Assembly: GCA_021399445.1 (NCBI GenBank)
Contig: JAJTUQ010000004.1
Coordinates: 6,324,001-6,388,000 of the forward strand
DNA length: 64,000 nucleotides
Origin: Xylogone sp. PMI_703
Lineage: Eukaryota > Ascomycota > Leotiomycetes
Reading direction: 5' to 3'
Both the position numbers and the translations under genes were made by a program. Numbering within the stretch: position 1 is the stretch's first letter; each line of letters opens with the position of its first letter. Of this stretch, positions 33,504-45,268 are shown piece after piece. The notes under the pieces were generated by a model. The model worked only from the letters and a program-made list of their open reading frames with translations. It was not told the origin of the DNA and did not search any database.

Positions 33504-34833
33504 TCAAAGCCACTTTTTATTACCCAAGTGAGAAATAAATACTCCATTATCACCTTTCTCGATACTCTTTTGGGGAAGCAGATCAAGGATGTACTTTACT
33601 GTCTCTTGGGTATTCTGTGGCCGACTGTAGCTGGGCTCATATCGTTGGAATTTTATGCCCTGTTCTCTACGTTTCTCCAGTTCGGCCTCTGAGACTGTGG
33701 GTGCGATAAATGTTAGTTAAACTCAAAAATGGGCGCCTTACATAACAGGTTTGGTCACTCCTGTTATCAATTTATCCATGAATGAATTTTTAGACGGTGG
33801 TAACTCACCCTCTTTATGCCAAGGTCTCACAGGATAAAGCGATTGCGAGAGCGGTCCGTCCACATCAACCACGTGGGCATAAGTGCCTCGCCCATCGTCT
33901 TCCGAATCAACTGCACCAGGACTGATCGACATGAATAAGATCCTATCTTTTCTGTATGAAGCACTGAATTTGGATATGGCCATGTTCAAGGCAGCCTTGC
34001 TAATGGAATACGGTACCGCCATGTCCATATCAAGCTCGTTGGTGAAGTCAATGTCTCCCATAGCACTGGATAATGCAATTACCTTTTTACCGGTCCCTTT
34101 CTTGATGAGAGGTATGAAAGCTGCAATTGCGTTTATGGATCCGATGACATTTATATTCCAGCATTCGGTAAGATCTTGATCAAATTCGGGGAGGAGGTTA
34201 TAACTATATCCCCACAAGAGAAGAAGTCAGCACTACTCGAAGTCCGATCTATTACTTAATATAAATGTTGGTGATCTCAAGTGAAAAATGGTGTTAAGTC
34301 ATACTAGTCTTCCAATGTGCGGAATGAGGTCGGTTTTGCAATGAGTCCGGCATTGCTGATAAAGAAATCAACTCCTTTCCCTTGAGTAATCCCATCGCTA
34401 AGATCCGCTGCTTTCTATTGAAGTAAGATATTAGATCTTAGTAAACCGTGAAGTGGCAACCTCAAAGAAGAATAGAAAATTATCTTAGCCAAAGCCAGTG
34501 CTTGCCAACAAGAAACACAACGGTTACCAGATGACGTACCAGTAAGGCTTGTCGATCAGTCACATCAGCTTCGATGACATGAACACCTTCCACTCCATGA
34601 TTGACGAGCTTTTTTTCAACTTCAATTTTTCCCAACACCAGAGCAATGACCAAGTTGGCTCGATCCTGGGCAAGCGTACGGACGAACTCGTACTACAGCA
34701 ACACCAGCCATAGTTAGGATTTGTTACTATTCAGCAATCACTAGCCAAAGACAGCGGGAACAAAGTCAGAAGGGGATCAGGTAGATAGTACCCCAATACC
34801 ACGAGCTGCTCCGGTAATGACCCAAGTAGGCAT
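33504..34833 (-). CDS. Short-chain dehydrogenase/reductase (SDR), classical NAD(P)-dependent
   Basis: Five exons (34833-34792, 34692-34540, 34414-34305, 34203-33809 and 33694-33504) give 296 aa. The cofactor motif TGAARGIG is split from the rest by intron 1. SNAG marks the beta-4 region and YSISK is the catalytic Tyr-Lys pair, with ALSS before it. The C-terminus NGVFISHLGNKKWL is typical of the fungal subgroup. The fourth intron must start at GTGAGT (33808); reading on to the later GTAAGG puts the last exon out of frame and would look like a frameshift. Substrate unknown. It sits in the run of accessory metabolic genes at 30-47 kb. Confidence 0.87.
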
Positions 34834-36734
34834 GCCGATATTGATGTTGAGTATTGCTTCTCTCAGCAGATCGTCGGGAGGATTGGTGAGGAAAGTCAGG
34901 CAATAATACAGTTGCGAGGGACGTGTACCTGTGTTCTCAGTGCTATTGTATATCTAATAACTATATCCAAAGGTAGAGTATAGATTGATCTAAACGACTA
35001 CAGGAGGAGGTCACTGCCTTTATACTTGTAAAGTTCCTGGCGTCAAGGCGTACAGAAGCTAGCCCCCCTCCCGACCTCCTACGCTATACTAGTCTCAAGT
35101 TCTCTGACATGGATGCTTGTCGAGATCCGCAGACAGGGTTCTTCTTAGTTGAAACAAATATAACTCAGGGTGTGAGGGGTAGTTCCTCAACGGAGTAAGT
35201 ATGTAGTTACAGTCATTAGCGTTATTGACTTCCGATTAGAAGGCTAAAGAGTCAGAAAAGAGACACGATTATGATCTTAGACGCACAGTTCCTGTGAATA
35301 TATCTTTTATTAAGCTCACAGGCATAATAGAGAGCAAAACATTCACCCATGGCACTGGCAAGATGGAAGAGACTGACTATAGTGTACAAAACGGCCTCGA
35401 ACTAATTCATAAGCTTGAAGAGAAGATATCCAGGAAGCAAATGGAGAACTCAAAATTAAAGCGAGTCAATAAAATATCAAAGTCATTTTCAATTAGTAAC
35501 GCTATATCATGTATTCATTGCCCAAGAACTTCTGGAGTGTCCAACCCAGATTTTCATCTGGTAACCGATTCAGGAATATTGGTGCATCTTTCAACTATAC
35601 TTTCCAGATCCGATCAAAAGAAAAGGTTGCCCTTTTGGAATCACATAACACATGAAATTTGTCAAAACCAAGATAATTATCATAACTAATACACTCAGTA
35701 TGTCGAAGTAATTGTTGTTTCTGGTATCTTTACATGCTGCCTGCTCCTTGACATTTCTCACCTTTCCAATTCATTGCTTCGGCGATGTGTACAGAAATGG
35801 GTAATCTACTAGATTTTGAGACTGCTTGCTTATGAATAGGTAAATTTTGCTTTTGTCAGCTTCCCGACCTTCTGATTACCCGCTGACCTCGTCAATGCCG
35901 CGTGGCCATTGCTATGCCGGGTCAAAGGATGCCAGATTGAGAATGGTTACCAAGCAGAGACTTGCAGTGCCATATCTCTGTTTAGTGATACCTGTTGAAT
36001 GCTACTACTTCCTCAGGGAGGTTGGATTTGGGCCTCGCAAGATATCCCGGCATTGATTGGGTGATGTCGGTGATGCTATTGGTTGTACCGTCGCAAAATT
36101 TGTCCCTTCTTAGTGACACTAGTAAAGGAAGCTCCCAGGCTCGTGTGAATGGAAGCATAATACGAGATAATTACAGAGTAGCCTCAACCTGGCGGGGACG
36201 CGGAGTGCGGGATTCCCCCGCAATGTCAACCCCGCGGCGTTAAGTACTCCAACTTACTCTGTTGCAGCTTATTACATTTCTAGTACGGAAGCATTTGTGT
36301 CATGCCCCCCGTTAACAACCGACGAGATTTGGTTTACGCTTTTAAAAACCGCTATGTTGTGTTCAACTGTAGAGAAGAAGTATTGCCAGAGGCTTTGGAG
36401 GCAAGCATCGGAAAGTTGTTTTGACCAATGCCATCAATGTCAAGCTTTGGCCCCAGAAAAGCAGCCCCCGAGGCCGTAGACCGTGTAATAGATATATCTT
36501 CTCCATTTCATGCAAAACCATGACAATCGGTCTATTATATCAAATATTATCTCTTGATTAGTTAGGTAGACGGTATAGATCTATAGAAATACCTGCCCCT
36601 TAACAAAACCGTCTTAGCGCAAAGAAAGCTTTAAATGGTTATATAAAGATGTTAATATAATTATCCTTTAACACATTTCTCTTATTTTGTATATCTGATA
36701 CAACTATTGACAACATTTCCCCACACATTACAAT
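34834..36734. other. Long intergenic region, about 1.9 kb
   Basis: AT-rich on the whole. A compact GC-rich patch at about 36190-36240 contains GCGGGGACGCGG and CCCCGCGGCG, which offer CGG/CCG half-sites of the kind bound by Zn2Cys6 factors. The 131-codon frame at 35294-35689 has no protein-like signature. No gene assigned. Confidence 0.45.
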
Positions 36735-39044
36735 TCAAGGGTCATAACTCTCTGTTGGGGTACCCGTGCCAAAGTTTCCATTCATTAGTTGCTGTTGCTG
36801 TTCGTCAGGAATGCTAGAAGATGTTGGGAAGCTACCACCTCTCATAATACTGTTAAAGAAAGTCATATCAACGCCCTGGAATGACCAGTCGTTTGCGCTG
36901 GCTGTTAAACCAGGATATAGTGGTGACTCCGACGTTTGTGGGACAATATGCTCTCCATGATTAGGTAAGGCATCAATCTCTCGCGAGTGATCAATCATGC
37001 TCGACGCAACACCATCCTGTGCGGATCTTGTTGGGAACAGGTAGTGCACTGATTCAGATGGGTGCCCGGGCCCTGAAGGCGCGGGCTCAACCGTATACGA
37101 CCCCCCAAGCGCAGAGTGCATATTTAACCCTTCAGGACCAATTGTTACAACGCCGAAGTAAGGGATAGTGATACTGAGAATCCTGGTCTCCGAAGAGATG
37201 TCGGACGACGACGTTTGGCCTTCGGCGGCGGCAGCTTCGACAGCGAGCAAGCGCCGTAGCAAGCTGTGACTCTCGCGACTAAGCTTCTCGTCGTTCAGTC
37301 TGTTCTGAGGCATTATGCGCTCGAGAACTAGCTCTATCATGGCGCGATCGCTGAGGCGTTGATGGACAAGCAAGTTGCCTCCACCACGGCTGCCGCCCAC
37401 ATCGTATTCCCACGGTCGACGATGGCTGTCAAGATGAGCCAGTAGCAGAGTCATTCCAGCCATGTGGACGAAGAATTCGAAGGCCCGGAAGCAAAACACT
37501 ATGCGGATAACGGATGGGAGGGAGAGAAAGCGACCTATGATCTCGCGGCTGGCATAGACGCACGCATAACGGCTGTAGGCGTAACTACAGCCAGCTGGCG
37601 GAGGTGAAGTGTCTAGCAAATAGGGCAGATGCAATTGATTGAGTAGATTATAGTGATATAATTGCCGGGTGAGCTGCATCTCGATACGAAACAAGCTGGC
37701 TTCATTGGCAGGAACATCTTTAAAGCTGGGAGCAAGCCACCACTTGGGCGACATGCGGTTTGCCACATGCTGAAGCTGATGATCAATGTCGAGAGTTAAT
37801 GAGATGTCACCCGGTGAGCGACGTTCGTTGCGCTGGATGATGCGGGATGCTACTGTACTATGAACTTGCTCCAACTCGGCCGTAGGACCTTCCTCCGACT
37901 GAGTGGCGTCGCTCGGAACAATAAGCTCATCTGAGAAGCCCTGGGGCATACCAAGCATGAGACTAAAGTGACGATCAACAAAGACGATGCGACTCCACAG
38001 GTAAAAGTGATCTACTTGCGTGGAGGCATCCAGAACCGCAATAGGGCGCGAGCCCGGCCGGTGGACGCCCATCAGCTGAGCGACGGTCATAGCCCGCCGG
38101 AATAAGATCCAGGCGCGCCGTAGATTACCAATGTTGCATTGGTACACGCCCTCGAGCACGATGGCCTCGAGGCCTTCAGCTGCATCGATCAACTCATCCT
38201 TCGTTGTGACAAGTGCGCTCGCGGTATCGACTAAGCGGTGCAAGATGGTCTCTGGTGGTTCTGATAAATCATGACAGTGCGGCTGCACGTAATGTAGCAA
38301 GATTGCTAGTCTGATCATCCATCTTGCAAGTAGAATTGGATGAGTTGTTGGTGCTGGTCGGATAGACAAGTCGGCGCTCTTGCTGTGAGTCTGGCATGGT
38401 TTGTCCGGCGCTGGGGCTGTTAGACATTGGGGAAGAAAGGTTGGCGCCGCCTTGTCAATGTTCAGAATCCGCTGAACATCATCATCGGAGGGAAGAGCGT
38501 TATACAGTAGATGTGATGTCTCTTCCAGCCTTCGGGGTCCTGTGGGAGCAATAACTCGGACACTCTCTAAAGTGGGATCCTGACCCAGATGAAGGTCGGA
38601 GGCGAGCAACTGTCCTGCGGGCGTGCTCGTTGTAGTCACTGTTCCCGGTGTCGATGCCAACGTCACTGAGACCGAGAGTGGCCGTCGGAGAGAACCCTCA
38701 GAGCTAGCAGGTGTAGCAAGGTGATATGGTGCAGAGGTGCTTTGCTGTTGGTCATAGACATCGTCGTGGCGAATTCGACCAGCTCTCTCGGCTTTTCTCG
38801 ACAACTGTTCTATCAAAGTCTCGATATGAACGATGCGATCATCCATGTGAATGCCCTTCGCTCGGGGCTCCGAACTCTCCTCTGGATGCTCCTGGCCAAT
38901 GCATTTGGTGCCTCGTCGGCGGCAGCTGATACAGACAACGTCGTCGCTGTTGGCAAAGGTACATCGAACCTTGCGCCGCTTGCAAGTCCAACAGCTCCGA
39001 GTCCCTCTACGCACCTTTCGACGCCTGGAGACGTCGGTGTCCAT
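36735..39044 (-). CDS. Zn2Cys6 fungal transcription factor, large single exon
   Basis: 769 aa from the ATG at 39044; five more codons are open upstream without an ATG. The zinc cluster has cysteines at 18, 21, 28, 38, 41 and 48 (C-X2-C-X6-C-X9-C-X2-C-X6-C) with a basic region on both sides. A short heptad-like stretch (RIVHIETLIEQLSRK) follows and could dimerise. The middle is the fungal regulatory domain (AEGLEAIVLEGVYQCNIGN, AQLMGVHRPGS). The C-terminus is Ser/Pro/Gln-rich and probably activating. It contains no intron and is more GC-rich than its surroundings. It lies head-to-tail with the DHA2-type exporter on the same strand and is a candidate pathway regulator for the 30-47 kb gene set; that is inference. 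Confidence 0.9.
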   Translation of the reverse strand: MDTDVSRRRKVRRGTRSCWTCKRRKVRCTFANSDDVVCISCRRRGTKCIGQEHPEESSEPRAKGIHMDDRIVHIETLIEQLSRKAERAGRIRHDDVYDQQQSTSAPYHLATPASSEGSLRRPLSVSVTLASTPGTVTTTSTPAGQLLASDLHLGQDPTLESVRVIAPTGPRRLEETSHLLYNALPSDDDVQRILNIDKAAPTFLPQCLTAPAPDKPCQTHSKSADLSIRPAPTTHPILLARWMIRLAILLHYVQPHCHDLSEPPETILHRLVDTASALVTTKDELIDAAEGLEAIVLEGVYQCNIGNLRRAWILFRRAMTVAQLMGVHRPGSRPIAVLDASTQVDHFYLWSRIVFVDRHFSLMLGMPQGFSDELIVPSDATQSEEGPTAELEQVHSTVASRIIQRNERRSPGDISLTLDIDHQLQHVANRMSPKWWLAPSFKDVPANEASLFRIEMQLTRQLYHYNLLNQLHLPYLLDTSPPPAGCSYAYSRYACVYASREIIGRFLSLPSVIRIVFCFRAFEFFVHMAGMTLLLAHLDSHRRPWEYDVGGSRGGGNLLVHQRLSDRAMIELVLERIMPQNRLNDEKLSRESHSLLRRLLAVEAAAAEGQTSSSDISSETRILSITIPYFGVVTIGPEGLNMHSALGGSYTVEPAPSGPGHPSESVHYLFPTRSAQDGVASSMIDHSREIDALPNHGEHIVPQTSESPLYPGLTASANDWSFQGVDMTFFNSIMRGGSFPTSSSIPDEQQQQLMNGNFGTGTPTESYDP

Positions 39045-39664
39045 TCCTATGGATAGCACGACAATTTCCTCTGGTGAGCAGCATGTGGAGCCTCATAGTA
39101 TACATAGGGCCGGATGGAGAGCGAGGTCAAAGAGGGAGAACTGCGTTAAATCGATGCTGTTCGGCTAAAAGTCAGGAGGCGAATATCTCCGAGGATTCGG
39201 CGGAGTGAGGTCGTGCCATTACAGTAGGGGCTAGCACAAGTTTCTTTATAGAAAACTCGGTCGAATGGGTTGAGAGTCAACAAGATTACTAAGGTGATTA
39301 TGAGCATTATACTAACATACGGTTACATTTCTGAACAGTTTAGAGTGTTACGTTAATCAAAACCTTTTAGTTCATAATTGTTAGAATGTTTAATCATAGT
39401 GGAAATAAAAATGCCAATTAAATTAAATATCTTAAAACGTAATTATGGTACAATTTACAGTGAGAATTGCACTAATAAGTAAAAGAAGTGAATAGCCTCA
39501 CGCAACAAGGTCCTCCTGGCTATTCTTACTGAGGTAGTAGTAATGCTACAGTCCATATACGTAACCGTCGTTGTTCGGACAGCTCGATTTCCATCGGACA
39601 GCACTTGATGATTTTGCTATTGACGCCCTCTGAATTTTAACCAACAATTGAGCGAATGAACAGT
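39045..39664. other. Intergenic stretch, about 620 bp
   Basis: Promoter side of the Zn2Cys6 gene and 3' flank of the exporter. No feature recognised. Confidence 0.5.
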
Positions 39665-41636
39665 TTAGGCCACCGCTCCACCGCCCATCTTCAATGCATC
39701 GGTGTTGATCCGTTTGAAGCTACCTAGACATGCAACTATCATAGCGATGCCGGTGCCAGCTAGTGAAAGGGCAAAGGATACTTTTAGTCCAGACATGTAG
39801 GCTTTTAGGACACCGACAACCTGGTCACCGAAGACTTTCCTCAGCTCCGTAGCTCCGGTGGCCACAACCAGTAAAGGGTCAATGCTGGGTGCATCTGCAT
39901 GCAAGTGGCCTGCCATAGTGTTCACAAATGCGGCCTGTGATCCCGATAGGAAGAAAGCGCCGCCGAGGATTTGGAAGCCTATATTTCAAGGTATTAATCA
40001 AAAGAGCAAGACGTTGCGGCAAGAGGAACGGCTAGACACTTACACAAGTTGATGGTTGTTACGGATGGTATATCTTCCGGTGTAGCATTTGCCTGCGTGA
40101 TCATCATTGGAATTTGAATACTGAAGCCGTACGCAAATCCAGCGAGAACTTGGTAGCCAATCCATCTGGCCTCAGAGGTATGGAGGTCAAGCATATACAA
40201 TAGTCCAGCTGCAACTGTCGCAACCGCAGCACCACCGATGAAGAGTGGAAGGGCGATTCCTGTTTTTGAGATGATACCTCCAGCCACGATAGTGCCGAGA
40301 GCTACTGTGATGATTAATGGGAGGTTACGCACTCCTGACATAATTGGGCTGACGCCGGCGATGCTCTGGAAGTATATCGGCAGGTAATAGACCAGCGAGA
40401 AGTAACCCCCTCCGATAAAGAGACCGCATATGCCCATAACCCACACACTCCGCTTGCGGAACAGTCGTGCAGGAATCGTTGCACGTTCACCTTGGAAATA
40501 CTCCCATATGCAGAATGCTGCGAGGATAACAACAAAACCGACCAAGAGCCCAATAACGACGGATGAGTCCCAGGGGTGAGTCTGGCCCCCGTACTGCATC
40601 GCAAGGATATAGCAGACAGCCATGCCCATGAACAAGGACACACCAACGGGATCCATTTGTAACAGCTTCTCATATGGTGTGGCCTCGACAGGCTTCGAAG
40701 CCGCTGGGGTTTGGAAGAAGAACAGAATGAGGGCGCCGCAAAGCCCACCAATAGGCAGGTTGATATAGAAACACCAACGCCAGGACACCTTATCTGAGAA
40801 GACACCGCCCACCAACGGGCCAGCTACACTGGCAAGACCGTAAGCTGCCCCAACAATACCAGTCAGCATGGGCCGGCGTGAAGGAGGAGCCGTGAAGGCG
40901 ATGAGAGTATATGTGCCAGAGGTGACACCAGACGCGCCAATTCCAGCAATGACGCGGCCGACAACGAGGACGCCTCCACTGGGCGAAACACCGCAAATCA
41001 GACTTCCAACTTCGAAGATGAAGACTGTGAGAAGAAACGTCCATTTTAATGGGAAGTATTTATATACCTTCCCCCCTGAGATAAGGTTGGTCAGCCATTA
41101 ATAGAGTGATACGAGTCCAGTACTTACATGTTGGTTGCAGACCACCTACACACATGAAGAAGGCTGATCCATACCATGCAACGAGTTGAAGGCCGCCGAA
41201 GTCATCAGTGATTTTTGGGATCGCTGTAGCTACGATGGTCTGCCATATTAACGTGGTCAGCTGCGGCACATCCATTGCTCCACGCTTGACTTCGACCTGA
41301 ACTGGAATACGAGGGGCTGGAGATATCTCTAAGACTCACCATATCAAGGGCACAAAGAAAGAAAGCAAAACATAAAGCAAGCACGATAACAAATAAGCGG
41401 AGTCCAGTAGGATATTCGCCATCTTCAAGCTCTTGCGAGCCCGTAACGTTGACGGTGGTGTCCTGTGCAAGATCTCCATTATCGACACGAGTAGAATCTG
41501 TTGACGTGTTGAGATTGTCAAGTACTTCTTTTCTATTATCTCCTTCAACGGACGGAATCTTGGCAGAACCATCGCTGGTTTCTATCGATTGTCTCGACTT
41601 CTTTTCGTCAACTTCGGAGCCACGCCAAATCGCCAT
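39665..41636 (-). CDS. MFS multidrug/toxin exporter, DHA2 type (14 TM)
   Basis: Four exons (41636-41340, 41239-41128, 41075-40044 and 39978-39665) encode 584 aa. A hydrophilic cytosolic N-terminus of about 80 residues precedes the first helix ([18 protein letters not shown]). The family motif follows as [15 protein letters not shown], then [24 protein letters not shown], of which the last five residues are the loop 2-3 region. The motif C-like segment is [26 protein letters not shown]. About 14 helices are visible. Members pump small hydrophobic compounds out across the plasma membrane by proton antiport and often belong to secondary-metabolite clusters. The first frame opens at GTG 41639; the ATG is at 41636. 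Confidence 0.92.
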
Positions 41637-41759
41637 CACTTGGGATTTTCGAATGCGAATCTCTCAAATTTAGAAAATATACAGTATGATGTCTGTCCGT
41701 CGGTGTCATCAAGTTGTACTTCAGATGTGTTTGGCGAGACTGAACATGAGCAGGTTGCA

Positions 41760-41767
41760 ATTTTATA
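41760..41767 (-). promoter_or_regulatory. TATA-like box of the MFS exporter
   Basis: TATAAAAT on the minus strand, about 124 nt upstream of the exporter ATG at 41636. Confidence 0.4.
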
Positions 41768-42496
41768 AAGTGCCAGTGTCTCTTGTGCTATATGAACAGG
41801 CCAGCAAACAGAAAAACCGCAACATTATGAACTAATAATATTAAAAGCTACCAGTTTCGCAGATGAGCAAAGATAGTCCATGGAGCTAAGCTCTTCACCG
41901 AGAAGATCTCTGTTTCGGACAACGGCAGACTCCAATCATCATAAGAGAAATAGGTTCCTGATTTCAAATCCATAACAAGCTAGTGAGATTACATTTCTTT
42001 CATAATGACTTCCCCGAGGTTCTCATTTTATATTTCGGAAAGCCAGTATGGTTCGGCGTTAAATGGCCAGTGGTGTGTATGGGTCAAGTTCTCGAGCTCG
42101 GTCAAGTTTATGGGAACCAGACCTACTTGAGCTGCAGTACTGTAAGCTTCCGCCGCAACACTCGGTCGAAGGACAGGGGCCGTTCCGCAACAACACCAGG
42201 GGAGTGATTAGGCTAATGAATAGTTAACTATACGCACATAACTGCGCCAGGCGCAGAATATCTATACTGTGAGATATCGTCTAGTTAATACCTCTGAATT
42301 ATATAGTAACTTTTTCCCCGTGTTGGTCCCGTTTCGGTTCCCAGAGATAGGCAGCAGCCGCTTTGACACCAGTCAATGGTGAGTAGATCTTGGTGGAGGC
42401 CAAATTAGAACCCTGGCGGAGCCTGAACCACTATATGCTGTACCGTTTGACGGTTTTTCAATGTCGTGCGTGTTGCGCTTTCAGCCATGCACAAGA
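41768..42496. other. Intergenic stretch, about 730 bp
   Basis: No gene-like frame or repeat seen between the exporter promoter and the HNH remnant. Confidence 0.45.
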
Positions 42497-42910
42497 TTAA
42501 TCGAGAAACGCGACAGAAATTAAAATGCTGTTAAGGTATCTGGCCGTCCGCCTACCCCGTAAATTTGTGATATATTCCAAATTTGTTGATCTATCCGCTT
42601 TTACAGTCACTTCCTCCAAGTCCCGAAGAATATCCTTTACGTGTTTAGTGACACCATTGAGTTCCACAACATTTGCGATTGCACGGTGGACCGCGACAGG
42701 AGGCAGTAGACCGATAGTACAATTAAAGCTAAGGATCAGTGTGCGAGTGATGGGAAACAACGGATCACGTAAGAAGGGACTCCACTCCAGTGAATCAATC
42801 ATGTATTGATATGGAATACTAGTCGTCTCGAAACATATCTGGTATCCGCCAAATAAGCAGTGATAGTCGGGCGTTAAAGTAAGAGTATTCATAGGGCTGT
42901 CGAACTTCAA
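42497..42910 (-). pseudogene. Fragment of a fungal HNH-nuclease-domain protein
   Basis: A 137-codon open frame. The segment PMNTLTLTPDYHCLFGGYQI followed by IPYQYMIDSLEWSPFLRDPL, and later PVAVHRAIANVVELNG, resembles the C-terminal half of fungal HNH_2-type proteins, which carry NxxxL..DxHxxFG. The HNH core histidine-asparagine part expected upstream is missing; the DNA there is AT-rich and not coding. I read it as a truncated relic. Family recall is moderate. Confidence 0.4.
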
Positions 42911-43442
42911 ATATTCACAATATAGATAATTCTAGAGCTAAAAAATATTCAATATTCGAAATGTATTCTTTTTGAATTGCTCTAAGAAGATATATTAAAG
43001 AGATACTTAAGAAGTGAATAAAGATTGAAAGTTAATGTTTCCAAGTGAGTGTCGTTTTGGTTTACCGAAGGAGGGGACTCAAAGAGAGTCACGCCAGCAT
43101 GGACCGGGACGGACACTGCCGGGCTTCAGCGCAAACGCTTATGACAAACTCCAATATAGAATCCTATAAAAATCGATGACCTGTGAGAAATGGAAACAAG
43201 CGGGGCTAATGAGAGATTCTACAATTGCACAGGGAGCATTATTGGATTGTTTACCTTGTACCCCTTGCATACCTTGCATCAGCTCCCGATCGCAGATTTC
43301 ATTTATAAGGAAGGTTACTAACTAGCAATTACTGGAGCGCGTATAATGTAATGGGTAGTGCTATGTTAGACCATAGGCTCTTTTCAAGAAAGCGCTCTAG
43401 AGAATAAAGTATTCTTTTTTCGTCTACCTAGATGATAATTGT
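42911..43442. other. Intergenic stretch, about 530 bp
   Basis: AT-rich spacer; no feature recognised. Confidence 0.5.
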
Positions 43443-44279
43443 CTACTTCGATTGGATACGAGCTAATTCTGCTCCCATGTTACGCTCAACCTCTCCATCC
43501 TGCTGAAGTCCGGCTGCGAATAAATCCTCCAAACGCCGCTTGGTTTCTGGACGGGCAAAACACTCTCCAAACACGCGTAACGAATTATAGATATCAGCGG
43601 AGATTGTAATTCGTGCACGTTCATTAACCAGTCTTTTAACTGCAGAAACAGGAAACTTGTTGAATCCAGCGATTCGACGAGCAAGATTGTCGACAAATTG
43701 ATCCAACTGCGCATCCGGGATTGCCCTGTTAATCCAGCCATAACGCTCTGCCATAGCTGCATCAAAATCATCACATCCAAGTACAATCTCAAGAGTCCTC
43801 GATCGACCTGCTAAACCCAATAACCATTCTGGACTGCCACCGCCAGGTGCAATACCAGCTCCCACCTCTGGCTGTCCAAAAATAGCATTTTCAAGACTTG
43901 CAAATCGCATGTCACATGCGAGGGAAAATTCGCTTCCTACACCACGAGCTCGCCCTCGAATTGACACAATGCTCACCACATCCATTGTACTTAGACGCTG
44001 TACAAATAACGGCCATGTTTCCAGAAAAGGTGCAGAGCCCGGAATATCCAGCACATCATTAGCCCGAGCTAAATCGAAATGAGCACAGAAGTAGTTAGGA
44101 ACGTCACTGTCAAACACAATAACTTGAACAGCTTCATCCTTTTCGAGATCGTCCAACAGGACTCGAAGTGCTGCGTATATCTCTGGACTAAATAGATTCA
44201 ACGGTGGTGAGCTGAAAGTGGCACGCCAGTATTCCGGCAATACCTTTGTAATTTTCAAAGGTGGGTTTACTGGCGTCAT
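43443..44279 (-). CDS. Enoyl-CoA hydratase/isomerase family protein (crotonase fold)
   Basis: A single exon of 278 aa, normal length for the family. Both glutamates used by enoyl-CoA hydratases are present: Glu117 in VGSEFSLACDMRFA and Glu138 in FGQPEVGAGIAPGGG. The oxyanion-hole loop reads FCAHFDL and RGRARGVGSEF. Crotonases bind acyl-CoA and hydrate, isomerise or cleave it in mitochondria or peroxisomes. The last residues (ARIQSK) do not form a clear PTS1 signal and no strong presequence is evident. The RGRARGVGSEFSLA loop is typical of a fungal subgroup of unknown substrate. Part of the accessory metabolic run. Confidence 0.9.
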   Translation of the reverse strand: MTPVNPPLKITKVLPEYWRATFSSPPLNLFSPEIYAALRVLLDDLEKDEAVQVIVFDSDVPNYFCAHFDLARANDVLDIPGSAPFLETWPLFVQRLSTMDVVSIVSIRGRARGVGSEFSLACDMRFASLENAIFGQPEVGAGIAPGGGSPEWLLGLAGRSRTLEIVLGCDDFDAAMAERYGWINRAIPDAQLDQFVDNLARRIAGFNKFPVSAVKRLVNERARITISADIYNSLRVFGECFARPETKRRLEDLFAAGLQQDGEVERNMGAELARIQSK

Positions 44280-45111
44280 GATGATCCCAAGTAGAATTGT
44301 GAAGGAAAAGATGACGGCTGTCCTAGATGAATCTCAAGCAGATTATACTTTGGTCAGTCTTTCAGACCCAGAGACGCACATCTATATGTCTCGCTGTCTG
44401 AGTCGTACTGTACATCATAGCTGATTAGTATTCTCAATTGTCTTCTTCTAGAGCATCAGACTATATTCTGACCTTCTGACCACATCACGGAACTCTTATC
44501 CTGCTTGGAGGTGGGCAGTTTACCCTTCAAAAACGAGTGTATGAATCCTCTTTAAAGCTGGAAGAGTTGACTTGCGCATGCATTACAACCAATAGAGTAT
44601 TATAACGCAGTTCGTACCAACTTAGGATTGATCGTATTATATACACAATATGACAACATGATGGTCAGAATATAGCTATCTACGGAGTACTACCGTGCTA
44701 ACTATCCTAACCCGTAATTAGTTTAGACCAATTCTGTAATTATCCTATTAGGAGAATCAGAATATCACTGTTTGTGCTTGACTTTATCTAGGTATTTGGC
44801 ATCAATTAGGTTTTGAATTAGCACCTGGCCTCGGGATTAATGGTAGAGAGCTCGGAGTAGTTTCCATCATACAGGCGGGTAACCTTGATAAAGAAAGGTC
44901 CTTAAAGCCGTAGACCACCTCTTCTCTTCATTCTTTCTACTCTGTACGCGGTACGGCTGACTGAACCTTGTAACATGGGGCGGCCGCTCCCGGCTGAGAA
45001 ATCGTTATTCTCCCCCGATTGCATCCTCCTAGCAGAAAAAGACACTAGTTTGGTGCTCTGATTACTAAATCCCCTGTATGTACTATTGATGCTTTCTCCA
45101 TAGTAATACTA
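44280..45111. other. Intergenic stretch, about 830 bp
   Basis: No gene-like frame seen. Divergent promoter space between the crotonase and the O-methyltransferase, containing a MITE at its right side. Confidence 0.5.
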
Positions 45112-45268
45112 CCGTATACACTCACATCTACCAGAGTTAGGCTAGCCTAACACGTATTAGATTTTGCTGATTATACCAGGATCATGAACTGCTTTTGTAT
45201 GGGTGGCTGCTGACACAGGGTCTGTTCACCCCTGATGGTATAACTCTGGTAAATGTGAGTGTATACAG
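45112..45268. mobile_element. 157-bp MITE with 28-bp terminal inverted repeats and TA flanks
   Basis: The left repeat (45112-45139) and right repeat (45241-45268, inverted) match at 26 of 28 positions; both differences are C/T transitions. The repeat reads C(C/T)GTATACACTCACAT then (C/T)TACCAGAGTTA. TA dinucleotides abut both ends (45110-45111 and 45269-45270), as left by Tc1/mariner insertion. There is no coding capacity, so it would be mobilised in trans. Its ends differ from those of the 1396-bp element at 19020. Confidence 0.85.

Noticed and set aside
33738..33744. Apparent frameshift at the end of the SDR gene
   Set aside because: Using GTAAGG at 33741 as donor breaks the frame, but the stronger GTGAGT at 33808 joins exon 5 in phase and gives the normal C-terminus. 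The gene is intact.
35294..35689. 131-codon ORF on the plus strand
   Set aside because: AT-rich DNA, biased composition, no family motif and no conserved neighbour.
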